The position numbers were made by a program, and so were the translations under genes. DNA of 64,000 nt, taken from positions 62,001 to 126,000 of the forward strand of contig JAHHIG010000014.1 of NCBI GenBank assembly GCA_019358895.1, in the 5' to 3' direction. This document shows, one piece after another, positions 25,375 through 34,053 of the stretch (the first letter of the stretch is position 1; each line of letters starts with the position of its first letter). The DNA comes from Tildeniella nuda ZEHNDER 1965/U140 (GTDB lineage: Bacteria; Cyanobacteriota; Cyanobacteriia; Leptolyngbyales; Leptolyngbyaceae). Under the pieces are notes generated by a model, which saw nothing but the letters and a program-made list of their open reading frames with translations, had not been told where the DNA came from and ran no database searches.

Positions 25375-28287
25375 ATGCACGGCTTGAAGTCTGTGAGCTT
25401 GGTAGTGTCACTGCTGCTGGTCAATGTCGCGGTGCTGGTGCTACCGTCAGCGGTGCCGATCGCAGCGGTAGCTGAAACGGCTCAGAATGCAGCGGCGGCA
25501 CAAAAGGCAGAAGCAAAGCGATTGTTGGATCAGGGTGTTCAAGCATATCAAACTAGGCAATATGAGGCTGCACTTCAATCCTGGAAACACGCTCTCACAA
25601 TTTATCAAGCCATTCAAGACCGCAACGGCGAAGCTAACGTACTGATGAATCTGGGCGTTGCTTATGGAGTCCTGTGGCAATATGACCAAGCGGCTACCCA
25701 TTTTCAGCAAGCATTACTAGTCTTTCAACAAGTCAACGACCAGAATGGCGAAGCAAAAGTACTGATGAATCTGGGCGAGTTATATGGTTCTCAGAGGCAG
25801 AATAACCAAGCGAAAACCTATTATCAGCAGGCATTACCAATCTTTCAACAAGTTAAAGACCAAAATGGCGAGGCATTCGCGCTAATGGGTTTGGGCAATG
25901 CCTACCTATCTACATCGCAGTATGACCAAGCGAAAACCTATTATCAGCAGGCATTACCAATCTTTCAACAAATCCAAAACCGTATTGGTGAAGCGAAAGT
26001 GCTGATGAATTTAGGCGAGGTGTATCTGTCCCAGTCGCAATATAGCCAAGCAATCACTTTCTATCGGCAAGCACTGCCAATCTTTCAACAAGTCAAAGAC
26101 CAAAATGGTGAAGCAAAAGTACTGAATAATTTAGGTAATACTTATTTGTACTTGTCGCAATATAGCCAAGCAATCACTTTCTATCGGCAGGCATTGCCAA
26201 TCTTTCAACAAGTCAAAGACCAAAATGGTGAAGCATCCGCGTTAAATAATTTAGGTAATGTCCATCTGCTCCTATCGCAGTATGACCAAGCGATAACCTA
26301 TTATCAGCAAGCCTTACCACGCTTCCAACAAGTCAAAGACCCGAACGGCGAAGCAAAAGTACTGATGAATTTAGGCAATGCTCATCTGTTCCTATCGCAG
26401 TATGACCAAGCGATAACCTATTATCAGCAAGCCTTACCACGCTTCCAACGAATCCAAAATCACAATGACAAAGCAACAGCGTTGATGAATCTGGGTATTG
26501 CTTACCAGTTGCTCTTACGGTACGGCAAAGCAATTGCCTATTACCAACAGGCTTTACCCATCTATCAACAAGTAAAAGATCGTGAGGGTGAAGGGAAAGC
26601 TCTCAATAACATTGGTAAATTACTGACACAGCAAAAGCAGCCAGAATTAGCAATCGTTTTCTACAAACAATCCGTCAACATTCGCGAAACAATTCGTCAG
26701 GATCTTCGCCAACTCCCGCACGAATCGCAAGAATCCTACACCCAGAGTGTTGCAGGCACCTACCGCAGCCTCGCTGACCTCCTCATCCAGCAAGGTCGCC
26801 TTCCCGAAGCGCAAGCCGTCCTCGAACTGCTCAAACTGCGCGAACTGCGTGACTTCACCCGCGATGCCGGGATTGATAGCCCTGGTATTAACCTCGCTAA
26901 CATTGAAACTACGGCACTGAAAGCCATTCTGGATCGCTTCACAACCCTTGGCAACTTTACTGGACGCCTTGCAAAATGCCAGCGCACCAACTGCCCCGAT
27001 TTGAAAACGCTTGAGGCACAACGCGATACCCTCAATGAAGCCGTCAACTTCGAGCTAAAACAACAACGCGCCGTTCTTGCCAAATACTTCTCAACCGAAA
27101 GTGCCACACTTACGCCCGAAAAGCTCAATGCCGAAGCCAATCGTATCGTCAATGCTCAACCCGGCACGGTGCTGATTTATCCCCTTGTCCTCAAAGACAA
27201 AATTCAATTCCTCCTCGCCCTCAAAGCAGGCGATGGTGCCGTTACCTTCCGTCCGATCGAAGTCCCCAACGTCTCGGCTGAAACGTTGTTTAAGACAATC
27301 CAAACGTTTCGTGAACAACTGAAAAGCCCTGGCGATCTTAAAGTTCTACAAGCCACCAGTAAGCAACTGTATGACTGGCTGATCAAACCGCTTGCATCCG
27401 AAATCCCCCCGGATAAAGTCCGGCACCTTGTCTTTGCACCCGACAGCACCATCCGCTATATTCCCCTCGCTGCCCTCTACGACGGGAAGCGGTATCTCAT
27501 CGAGCGCTACAGCATCAGCACCATTACCGCCGCCAGCCAAACCAACACTACTGAAACCTTTGCCAGCCTACCGGTCAATGCCACCTTCCTACTGGCAATG
27601 GGAGCCTCCACCTTTCCCAACCTGGCTCCCCTCAAAAACGTGCCTGCCGAACTCGGCGCGATCGTGCAAGCCAGTAATGTCAAAGACACCCACGGTATCT
27701 ATCCCGGCTCCGAATTTCTCAACCTGAAATTTGATTACGAGGCACTCAAAGACCACCTCAAGAACAAGTATCGTATTCTCCACATCGCCACCCACGGCAA
27801 ATTTAAACCCGGTCGCCCAGAAGATTCTTACCTTGTGCCCGGACGCGGCGATACACTTACCACTGATCGCATCGATCAATTGCTTAACTACGGCATTAGC
27901 AACGTTCACCTTGTCGTCTTATCTGCCTGCGAAACGGCAGTGGGCGATCGCGCCAGCGACGGTATCGAGATTCCTGGCATCAGCTACTTTTTCCTCAAAA
28001 ACGATGTGAAAGCAGTGCTAGCATCACTCTGGTCGGTCAACGATGCCAGCACCGCCTTGATGATGCAGCAGTTTTACACGCAACTGGCGACAGGCAAACG
28101 AACCAAAGCAGAAGCACTACAAACGGTGCAGCATGAATTCATCAAAGGCAAACTTACGGCTAAAGATGCACCGACACGATCGGATGTCATACCGCAAACA
28201 ACGGCTCCTGGTCGCACACCCGCAGCAACAGACTTTACCCATCCCTACTACTGGGCACCCTTTATTCTCATTGGCAACAGCTTGTGA
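25375..28287 (+). CDS. Exported TPR-CHAT protease
   Basis: The start at 25375 (MHGLKSVSLVVSLLLVNVAV) is preferred over ATG 25369 because AAAGGA is then 8 bases away; the protein has 970 residues. After the signal peptide come about ten TPRs of 40 residues (pattern NGEAKVLMNLGEVYLSQSQY). The CHAT region has RLPEAQAVLELLKLRELRDF, VNAQPGTVLIYPLVLKDKIQ, RILHIATHGKFKPG (His807) and LVVLSACETAVGD (Cys852), ending THPYYWAPFILIGNSL. Its closest relative in the window is the gene at 19268, with the same order of C-terminal motifs. It is followed 45 bp later by the preferred start of the S8 peptidase and is probably co-transcribed with it. Confidence 0.92.
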   Translation: MHGLKSVSLVVSLLLVNVAVLVLPSAVPIAAVAETAQNAAAAQKAEAKRLLDQGVQAYQTRQYEAALQSWKHALTIYQAIQDRNGEANVLMNLGVAYGVLWQYDQAATHFQQALLVFQQVNDQNGEAKVLMNLGELYGSQRQNNQAKTYYQQALPIFQQVKDQNGEAFALMGLGNAYLSTSQYDQAKTYYQQALPIFQQIQNRIGEAKVLMNLGEVYLSQSQYSQAITFYRQALPIFQQVKDQNGEAKVLNNLGNTYLYLSQYSQAITFYRQALPIFQQVKDQNGEASALNNLGNVHLLLSQYDQAITYYQQALPRFQQVKDPNGEAKVLMNLGNAHLFLSQYDQAITYYQQALPRFQRIQNHNDKATALMNLGIAYQLLLRYGKAIAYYQQALPIYQQVKDREGEGKALNNIGKLLTQQKQPELAIVFYKQSVNIRETIRQDLRQLPHESQESYTQSVAGTYRSLADLLIQQGRLPEAQAVLELLKLRELRDFTRDAGIDSPGINLANIETTALKAILDRFTTLGNFTGRLAKCQRTNCPDLKTLEAQRDTLNEAVNFELKQQRAVLAKYFSTESATLTPEKLNAEANRIVNAQPGTVLIYPLVLKDKIQFLLALKAGDGAVTFRPIEVPNVSAETLFKTIQTFREQLKSPGDLKVLQATSKQLYDWLIKPLASEIPPDKVRHLVFAPDSTIRYIPLAALYDGKRYLIERYSISTITAASQTNTTETFASLPVNATFLLAMGASTFPNLAPLKNVPAELGAIVQASNVKDTHGIYPGSEFLNLKFDYEALKDHLKNKYRILHIATHGKFKPGRPEDSYLVPGRGDTLTTDRIDQLLNYGISNVHLVVLSACETAVGDRASDGIEIPGISYFFLKNDVKAVLASLWSVNDASTALMMQQFYTQLATGKRTKAEALQTVQHEFIKGKLTAKDAPTRSDVIPQTTAPGRTPAATDFTHPYYWAPFILIGNSL
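25560..26640 (+). repeat. Nine 120-bp tandem repeats coding for TPRs
   Basis: Units of 120 bp repeat ATGACCAAGCG...CCTATTATCAGCA and CCAATCTTTCAACAAGTCAA with few changes. The expansion is independent of the one at 17581-18780, as the repeated sequences differ. Confidence 0.85.
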
Positions 28288-28332
28288 GGTATGTCTGTTC
28301 CATCCGTTCTAAGTTGTTTTGGTACTTTCTTC

Positions 28333-30390
28333 ATGAACAAGCGTTTTCTAGCCTACACACTTCTCTGTATCAGCGTCTGTCTGGCGATCGTTCTAGGCAG
28401 TTGGTTTTTGGGCAACCCAACGATCGCGCAAGAGAAGCTTGCTTCCGAACTTGTGGTGGTGCCTGGCTCCTACCGCTACAAAGGACAGCAGATTCCGTTA
28501 GTTCTGCGTACCAATGAAGTGGCTGTCGCGTTCAAGCAGCCGGGTGCAGTGCGTGAATTGAATCAGCAGCCCTTGTATCGTCAGCTTCAGAATGACTTAC
28601 AAAGCGGTAGTCGTGATCTGGATGCAAGCATTAACGTGAGTCCTGTTGGCACTGGCTATGCGATCGTCAAGCTACCTAGTAGTCGAGGCTTAGAGTCTGG
28701 CTTGCTCCAGCGGATTGAGGCACGTCCCTACGTCCAAGAAACGTTACCTGTCCTGAGCCGAACGGGTCAGCAAGAGAAGGTCATCCTACCTAACGAAATC
28801 ATCGTCAGTTTTGCGCCCGGTATCACGGATGTTGAGAAGCAAACAATTCTAAAAGACCAGAACTTGGAACTCATTCGTCCCTTGCCGTTCACGCAAAATC
28901 GCTCGTTGGTCAAAGCACAATCGGCAAAGGGCACTGCAATACTGACCGTTGCTAATCGTCTCAATCAGGTTAAAGGCATCACGTCCGCCACACCCAACTT
29001 TCTACAAATCTTGCCTGGTCGTTCTGCTTTCCTCACACCGACACGAACACCTACTGCGTCCAACCCATCGCTTACATCACCCACTACCAGTCGATCGCTC
29101 ACTCCTTACACCTCGGATCTACTGCCGTTGCAGTGGCATCTTGACAGTCGATCGCGTCGTCCCAATCAGCCTCGCACTGATGTTCACGCTCTAGAGGCGT
29201 GGCAGCAAAGCACCGCTGGCAAAGGCGTAGTGGTCGCAGTTTTGGACAACCTGATTCAATGGGATCATCCGAACCTGGCAAACAGTCTTTATCAGCCGGA
29301 GAAACTGCCCAATCAGCTACCTGGAGAGGTGAGCGGTTGGGATTTTGTCCAAAACGATCCTGATACGCGGCTGAGTCAAGCTGAATTGGCAAATCTACTC
29401 CCCGATTTTCAGCGTGCGTTTCAGCTCTCTGACTCAGAGATCTTAAGCAGTGATGCTGCAAAAGCTCTCAAGAAAGATTATCCTAAAGCCTCCGACAGCG
29501 CTATTGCTAATGAAATCAGATCGCAACTCCGAGAGGAAGCAATTGTTAGCTTTCATGGCACGATGACGGCAGGCATGATTGCTGCCCGTCCTGCGGATGG
29601 CAAAGGAGTCATCGGAGTTGCCCCTAATGCCAAGATTTTGCCCGTGCGCGTTGGTGGCTTGGGCAGCAGTGTTGACCTTAAAGCAACCATACAAGGTATT
29701 GGCTACGCGGCAGAGCGCCGTGCGGATGTCATGAACATGAGCTTCGGTGGTTTGCTGCCCTCGGACGAAAGGGATGATGAAATCCTGCGAGCGCTGCAAG
29801 CAAACCCTAACTTAGTCGTAGTTGTTGCATCAGGGAATGAGCAACTGGAACGGGCTGGCTTTCCTGCGGCCGTGAAGGGAACAATCGCAGTTGGAGCTAC
29901 AAATTTAGCCGGAAACCGTGCCTCTTACAGTAACTTTGGCACAGGCTTGGATGTAGTGGCTCCGGGGGGCGATAACCTATCTCGTCAGCCCAATGAGGGC
30001 GTTTTAACGACAACGGGTATTGGAATGGGTGGTTTTTGGCAGCGGGTTGAGATACCCAAAACTGCTTGGGATCTAATGCAAGACCCAAAAGGTGATTACG
30101 TCTGGACACAAGGGACTTCCTTTGCTGCTCCAGCCGTAGCAGGAGTCATTGCATTGATGAAAGGGGAAGATCCACAGCATAAGCTCAACCGTGATCGCCT
30201 CACTGCCATCCTCAAAGCTACAGTCAGTAAAGGTGGCTTAAAAGTGTCTGATGGTGATCAAAAACTGTTTCAGCGCTTGCGATCAAAAACAAAATTATCC
30301 TTACCCACTGATCCAAAGCTTTATTTCTTTGGCAGCGGCTTAGTCAATGCTGAGGCAGCAGTGCAGGAAGTGAAGCGATCAGTGAAATGA
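28333..30390 (+). CDS. Exported S8 (subtilisin-type) serine peptidase
   Basis: The start at 28333 (MNKRFLAYTLLCISVCLAIV) opens directly with a signal peptide; an in-frame ATG at 28291 would add 14 residues. A pro-region of about 250 residues contains repeated LVVVPGSYRYKG and IIVSFAPGITDVEKQ segments typical of inhibitory prodomains. The subtilase domain has VVVAVLDNLIQWDHPNL (Asp305), VSFHGTMTAGMIAARP (His408) and QGTSFAAPAVAGVIALM (Ser596), so the triad is complete. It lies at the end of the TPR-CHAT, caspase, TPR-CHAT series. A proteolytic cascade in the envelope is an attractive but untested reading. Confidence 0.92.
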   Translation: MNKRFLAYTLLCISVCLAIVLGSWFLGNPTIAQEKLASELVVVPGSYRYKGQQIPLVLRTNEVAVAFKQPGAVRELNQQPLYRQLQNDLQSGSRDLDASINVSPVGTGYAIVKLPSSRGLESGLLQRIEARPYVQETLPVLSRTGQQEKVILPNEIIVSFAPGITDVEKQTILKDQNLELIRPLPFTQNRSLVKAQSAKGTAILTVANRLNQVKGITSATPNFLQILPGRSAFLTPTRTPTASNPSLTSPTTSRSLTPYTSDLLPLQWHLDSRSRRPNQPRTDVHALEAWQQSTAGKGVVVAVLDNLIQWDHPNLANSLYQPEKLPNQLPGEVSGWDFVQNDPDTRLSQAELANLLPDFQRAFQLSDSEILSSDAAKALKKDYPKASDSAIANEIRSQLREEAIVSFHGTMTAGMIAARPADGKGVIGVAPNAKILPVRVGGLGSSVDLKATIQGIGYAAERRADVMNMSFGGLLPSDERDDEILRALQANPNLVVVVASGNEQLERAGFPAAVKGTIAVGATNLAGNRASYSNFGTGLDVVAPGGDNLSRQPNEGVLTTTGIGMGGFWQRVEIPKTAWDLMQDPKGDYVWTQGTSFAAPAVAGVIALMKGEDPQHKLNRDRLTAILKATVSKGGLKVSDGDQKLFQRLRSKTKLSLPTDPKLYFFGSGLVNAEAAVQEVKRSVK

Positions 30391-30575
30391 GTTTTCGCGA
30401 CCACTGGGTTCCCCAAGGGTTTGCAGACTTTAAAGCCAAGCAACCAAGCATTCCATCATCTTTAAATGCGAGGACAAAAAAGGTAGTGTCATCTGGTTTG
30501 TTAACGGGCAGTACCGTGATTACAGGAGGTACTGACTCCACTGCTGTAATAGGTGAAGTACTCCATTCCCTATAG
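30387..30575 (+). CDS. Possible small protein, 62 residues
   Basis: The ATG at 30387 overlaps the S8 peptidase TGA (ATGA), the usual form of translational coupling. The product, MSFRDHWVPQGFADFKAKQP and onwards, has no recognised motif, signal or membrane segment. The reading rests only on the overlap; it may not be a gene. Confidence 0.25.
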   Translation: MSFRDHWVPQGFADFKAKQPSIPSSLNARTKKVVSSGLLTGSTVITGGTDSTAVIGEVLHSL

Positions 30576-30731
30576 CAGAAATCCCTAAACCGTTTTCGCT
30601 GGTAGCAGGTTTAAATAAATGGAGCATCCTCATTCAAAACCTGCAAGATGTTAAATGGGTAAATGGGTTCTATCAAGATTCAAACTGGAAAAAGATAATT
30701 TTTAGACAACGAAGCGTAATCCAAAGAATTC
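30576..30731. other. Gap between the protease cluster and parB
   Basis: With the doubtful small ORF before it, the region between the S8 peptidase and parB is 341 bp without a secure gene. The two transcripts converge here. I see no strong hairpin with a T-run and no parS-like palindrome in this stretch. Confidence 0.5.
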
Positions 30732-31688
30732 TTACAAGATCAATCCTTCCATCTCTTTCAACAAGGCTTCCAAACGTTCGAGTTTTCGTTGATCGTCCCA
30801 AGCACTCGTTTTTTTAAGTTGGCGACTCACCGCATTGAACCGCTTTAAATACTCTAAATGCTTAAGGCTAGGATTCTGTGATTGAGAAAGTTGTTTGATG
30901 CGATCGCGAATATCCCGGATCGAGAGATTCTGAGCAATCGTAGCCTGAAGCAGCTCTTGACGCTGCCCTTCATCCTTAACCCGTGAAATAGTTTGCGCCT
31001 TGGTATACTCAATTTTTCCTTGCTGGAGTGCCTCAAGCACTTCTTCAGGCAGGTTCCGTAAAGGCAAGCGATGTTTCACAAACGACTGCCAACTCATTCT
31101 TCCAAGAGCATTAAATACTTCTTCTACAACCTCTTCTTCCTGAACCACAACGTTGTGGTTCAGATTTCGGGTTGACTCATTCTGCATCCGATACAGAAGA
31201 GACACCGCTTCCTGAACAGATAACTCTAGTCGAATCGCTAGTAGTTGTAAGATCCCTTCCGTTTCCTCAACTGGGTTTAAATCCTCCCGTTGCAAGTTCT
31301 CGACCAGCGTGAGTTGAAGTGCTTGCTGATCACTTAACTCAAGAATAGTGGCAGGGACCTCTGCTAAACCCGCTCCCTGAGCCGCTCTGTAACGTCGCTC
31401 TCCCGCAACTAGCTCATACTCTCCAAGTTCCCCTGGCATAGGACGAACCAGCAGATTCTCTAAAATGCCGTACTCCCGTACAGAAGCAGTAAGCTGCTCC
31501 ATTTTCTGAGGATCAAAGTAGCGTCTGACCTGCTCAGGTTTACGATGAATCTGAGCAATCGGCAAAAAATTCTTAGTCTCACTAGGCTCCGGCTGAGCCA
31601 ATTCTTCAGTACTGGAACCGAATAGCCTAGTTAAATCAATACTTCCCCCGTAGGGTTTATCTTTTTTAGAAGCTTTGGATTGTGTCAT
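30732..31688 (-). CDS. parB: ParB-family partition protein
   Basis: A 318-residue centromere-binding protein. It has the ParB/Srx CTP-binding domain (YELVAGERRYRAAQGAGLAE, with GERRYRAA) and the LVENLQREDLNPVEE box, then a central helix-turn-helix region (TKAQTISRVKDEGQRQELLQ) and a charged C-terminal dimerisation part. ParB binds parS, spreads and stimulates ParA to move the plasmid. It follows parA with a 4-bp overlap. A perfect 22-bp palindrome lies within its own coding sequence (31141-31162), between the LVENL box and the DNA-binding helices. Confidence 0.93.
   Translation of the reverse strand: MTQSKASKKDKPYGGSIDLTRLFGSSTEELAQPEPSETKNFLPIAQIHRKPEQVRRYFDPQKMEQLTASVREYGILENLLVRPMPGELGEYELVAGERRYRAAQGAGLAEVPATILELSDQQALQLTLVENLQREDLNPVEETEGILQLLAIRLELSVQEAVSLLYRMQNESTRNLNHNVVVQEEEVVEEVFNALGRMSWQSFVKHRLPLRNLPEEVLEALQQGKIEYTKAQTISRVKDEGQRQELLQATIAQNLSIRDIRDRIKQLSQSQNPSLKHLEYLKRFNAVSRQLKKTSAWDDQRKLERLEALLKEMEGLIL
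31141..31162. promoter_or_regulatory. parS-like 22-bp palindrome inside parB
   Basis: The half-site TGAACCACAAC is followed at once by its reverse complement, GTTGTGGTTCA. An identical copy lies 36 bp upstream of parA (32551-32572). Inside parB it encodes LNHNVVVQ. Two perfect copies of a 22-bp palindrome, 1.4 kb apart around one partition operon, are most simply ParB binding sites. Confidence 0.75.
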
Positions 31689-32515
31689 AGAAGCTCCAGC
31701 CCTTCAATAATCTGATTCATCGTTTTAAGCGCAGGGTGTTTTCTATCATAAAGTGCTAAGGGCAGATGCTCTTCTGAAGCATCTGCAAAGATTGTAGACC
31801 GTGCGATCGGGGGGTAAACTGTCGCAACTGCTGAAAGCTGTTCTTGGATCGCTGCCAATGTCCGCTCATCATGAGAATTTCGCTGATCATACATGGTTGG
31901 TATAAATCCAGCGATCGCAAGATCTCGGTTTGGACGCGCCCGCACCAGTTTAATGGTGTCAAATAACTGTTGCACCCCATTAAACGCTTTGTATTGGGAC
32001 TGAATTGGTACTAATACATGAGTTGCTGCAACTAACGAAATATAAGCCAAGTTACCTAAACTCGGAGGGCAGTCGATCAAAATGAAATCATACTGCTCTT
32101 GAACGGGCAATAGTGCCTCTCTCAAGCGAAAGTCACTCATCATGGCTGACATCAATTCACGCTCTGCTAAAGCAAGCCCCAAGTTAGCTGGAACCAAATC
32201 AACACCCGGTGTGCCATCTTCTTTCTGAGTCTGAGCATAAATTCCCTTATGAATGGGTAACGGCTCGTCGTGCAGAATCGCGTGGTATATCGTTTTTTCT
32301 AATTCGTAAGGATCAAGACCCATAAATATTGTGAGGGAAGCCTGAGGGTCCATATCTACTACAAGGACTTGATAGTAATCTCCCTTCTTCTTACTCCGTT
32401 TTTTAGTCTTCATATCCAACCGCTTACAACAAGCAATCATGTATCCAAGTTGATTGACAAGAGAGGTCTTGCCAACCCCACCAGCCTGATTAAACAAAGC
32501 AATAATCCGACTCAT
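31685..32515 (-). CDS. parA: ParA-family partition ATPase
   Basis: A 276-residue ParA/MinD-family P-loop ATPase. Walker A is IALFNQAGGVGKTSLVNQLG and switch/Walker motifs are VLVVDMDPQASLTIFMGL and FILIDCPPSLGNLAYISLVA. It uses ATP-driven nucleoid binding to place plasmid copies. It is the short type without an N-terminal DNA-binding domain, so autoregulation would fall to ParB. The usual deviant Walker lysine (K-G-G) is replaced by Ala (QAGGVGKTS), which occurs in some plasmid ParAs but is worth noting. It overlaps parB by 4 bp (ATGA). The palindrome at 32551-32572 is immediately upstream. Confidence 0.93.
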   Translation of the reverse strand: MSRIIALFNQAGGVGKTSLVNQLGYMIACCKRLDMKTKKRSKKKGDYYQVLVVDMDPQASLTIFMGLDPYELEKTIYHAILHDEPLPIHKGIYAQTQKEDGTPGVDLVPANLGLALAERELMSAMMSDFRLREALLPVQEQYDFILIDCPPSLGNLAYISLVAATHVLVPIQSQYKAFNGVQQLFDTIKLVRARPNRDLAIAGFIPTMYDQRNSHDERTLAAIQEQLSAVATVYPPIARSTIFADASEEHLPLALYDRKHPALKTMNQIIEGLELL

Positions 32516-32550
32516 TCAAGTTTTTCCAAGTATTAGAGTAAGTCAATTTT

Positions 32551-32572
32551 TGAACCACAACGTTGTGGTTCA
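32551..32572. promoter_or_regulatory. parS-like 22-bp palindrome upstream of parA
   Basis: Identical to 31141-31162. It is 36 bp before the parA start, where ParB binding could both mark the centromere and repress the par promoter. The rest of the 278-bp gap between parA and the recombinase stop shows no gene. Confidence 0.75.
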
Positions 32573-32793
32573 ACTGCAAAACACACTTTTGAACAATCCT
32601 GAAACGTCCCTTAACATGGGGATCATCAAAAATAGCAACAAAACTTTAAGCGAAGCCAGGTTCACTACAAACCTGTACGCAGGACTGAGAACAGTGGCCA
32701 AAAAACCTCTTCGGGATTAGTCAGACCAAATATGCCTGATAAATAGTATGTATCAAGACCAGCTTAATTGAGCATCCATCTTTGAAATTCGTC

Positions 32794-33912
32794 TCATTTC
32801 AACTCACTGTTTTGGGGAGGCTCTTCACCAATCGATTGATAAAAAGCCCGTTCGGCCGCCGCACTAAGCGCTCGTTTTGCATATCGCTTAAAACTTGCTT
32901 CTGATTTATGACGGGTCAGTGTCCGAGCATGAAGGCTTTCAACCCCCCGTAAGAGCAAGCCAGTCGCAAACGTGTGGCGTAACTGGTGAGGATGAACATT
33001 TAGCAAAGTCAGGATTTGTTTAAGTTCTGCCTCATTGAACTGTCCCCATCTATCCTGTGGATCAGTTTCTAGCTCTCCTTGCTCAATTCTTTGCCGCCGC
33101 TCTAATGCCAATTGAGCCTGCTCTGCTGCAATTTTACCCAAAGCTTTAACTGCGTAATATAACCCTTGGTATCCCAATCGCTGACCCGCCCGGTTCCGCC
33201 CAATGGACAAAAACAGAGGGCTATCAGGCAGCAAATCACCCTCCTCAGAGCGACGTTGAACTAAATACGTGTTCAACTGCTCTCGCGCTTGACGACTGAG
33301 CGGGACTCTCCCCGTACTGTCATCCTTAGCTTCTCGAATCGTCAACCGGACACCATCGTAGTCTTCTACATTCAAATTCACGACCTCTTCCGCCCGCAAG
33401 CCATGACTGAGAACCGCAAATAAAGCCCGATCGCGCACCTCCGCGTCCTCTCGTTCCTCCAATGCCAGGTACAGCGCCGCTATCTCGATTTCTGATAAAT
33501 CCCTGGCTGGGGGCAAAGGAACCCGCTCCATCTCTACTGCTGTAGTGGGATCATGGGCAATTTGCTCCGGGTAAGCCGCTAGAAACCAAGCAAAGAAACT
33601 CATTAGAGCCGTCAAGGCTCGATTAATAGAGTTGGGAGAAAGGTTTTTCCCCTGCAAATAAGCTTTGAACTGGGCAATCTGGCGAGGAGTGAGATCAGAC
33701 CAGGCGCGATCGGTCCAAGCTAAAAACCGCTTCAATTCCCGTCTATAGGCTTTCTGAGTGTTGTCAGCCAGCGATCGCGCTTGAAAGAACTCCTCTACTC
33801 GCAACCAACGCAGATCCGTGAGTTCCGTTGAACGAGTTGGAACTGAAGTCTGAGAAGAAACTAGACGGATGGAGGGTAGCCCTTCTGAACCAGAAAACAT
33901 GACAATCGCCAT
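32794..33912 (-). CDS. Tyrosine recombinase (XerC/D-like integrase)
   Basis: A 372-residue protein with an N-terminal SAM-like core-binding domain (SLADNTQKAYRRELKRFLAW, LTPRQIAQFKAYLQG). The catalytic domain shows the box I Arg (VLSHGLRAEEVVNLNVEDYD), a beta-hairpin Lys (TIREAKDDSTGRVPLSR), box II H-x-x-R (HPHQLRHTFATGLLLRG) and the Tyr region (HKSEASFKRYAKRA). It joins DNA strands at a specific site through a covalent Tyr intermediate. It may resolve plasmid multimers or integrate the element. The insert between the Lys and box II is longer than usual (about 90 residues). It is transcribed towards parA. Confidence 0.88.
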   Translation of the reverse strand: MAIVMFSGSEGLPSIRLVSSQTSVPTRSTELTDLRWLRVEEFFQARSLADNTQKAYRRELKRFLAWTDRAWSDLTPRQIAQFKAYLQGKNLSPNSINRALTALMSFFAWFLAAYPEQIAHDPTTAVEMERVPLPPARDLSEIEIAALYLALEEREDAEVRDRALFAVLSHGLRAEEVVNLNVEDYDGVRLTIREAKDDSTGRVPLSRQAREQLNTYLVQRRSEEGDLLPDSPLFLSIGRNRAGQRLGYQGLYYAVKALGKIAAEQAQLALERRQRIEQGELETDPQDRWGQFNEAELKQILTLLNVHPHQLRHTFATGLLLRGVESLHARTLTRHKSEASFKRYAKRALSAAAERAFYQSIGEEPPQNSELK

Positions 33913-34053
33913 ACAACAGAGGTTATCACTTTGAGTTTAAGACATTTTAAGTAAAATATCTAGACAATATCTTCTATACGACTAAACTACGACTACGTTC
34001 GGCGGGGTTAGGGTATACTGAATGAAAATCCTTGCACTGCGGGAATTTCACGG

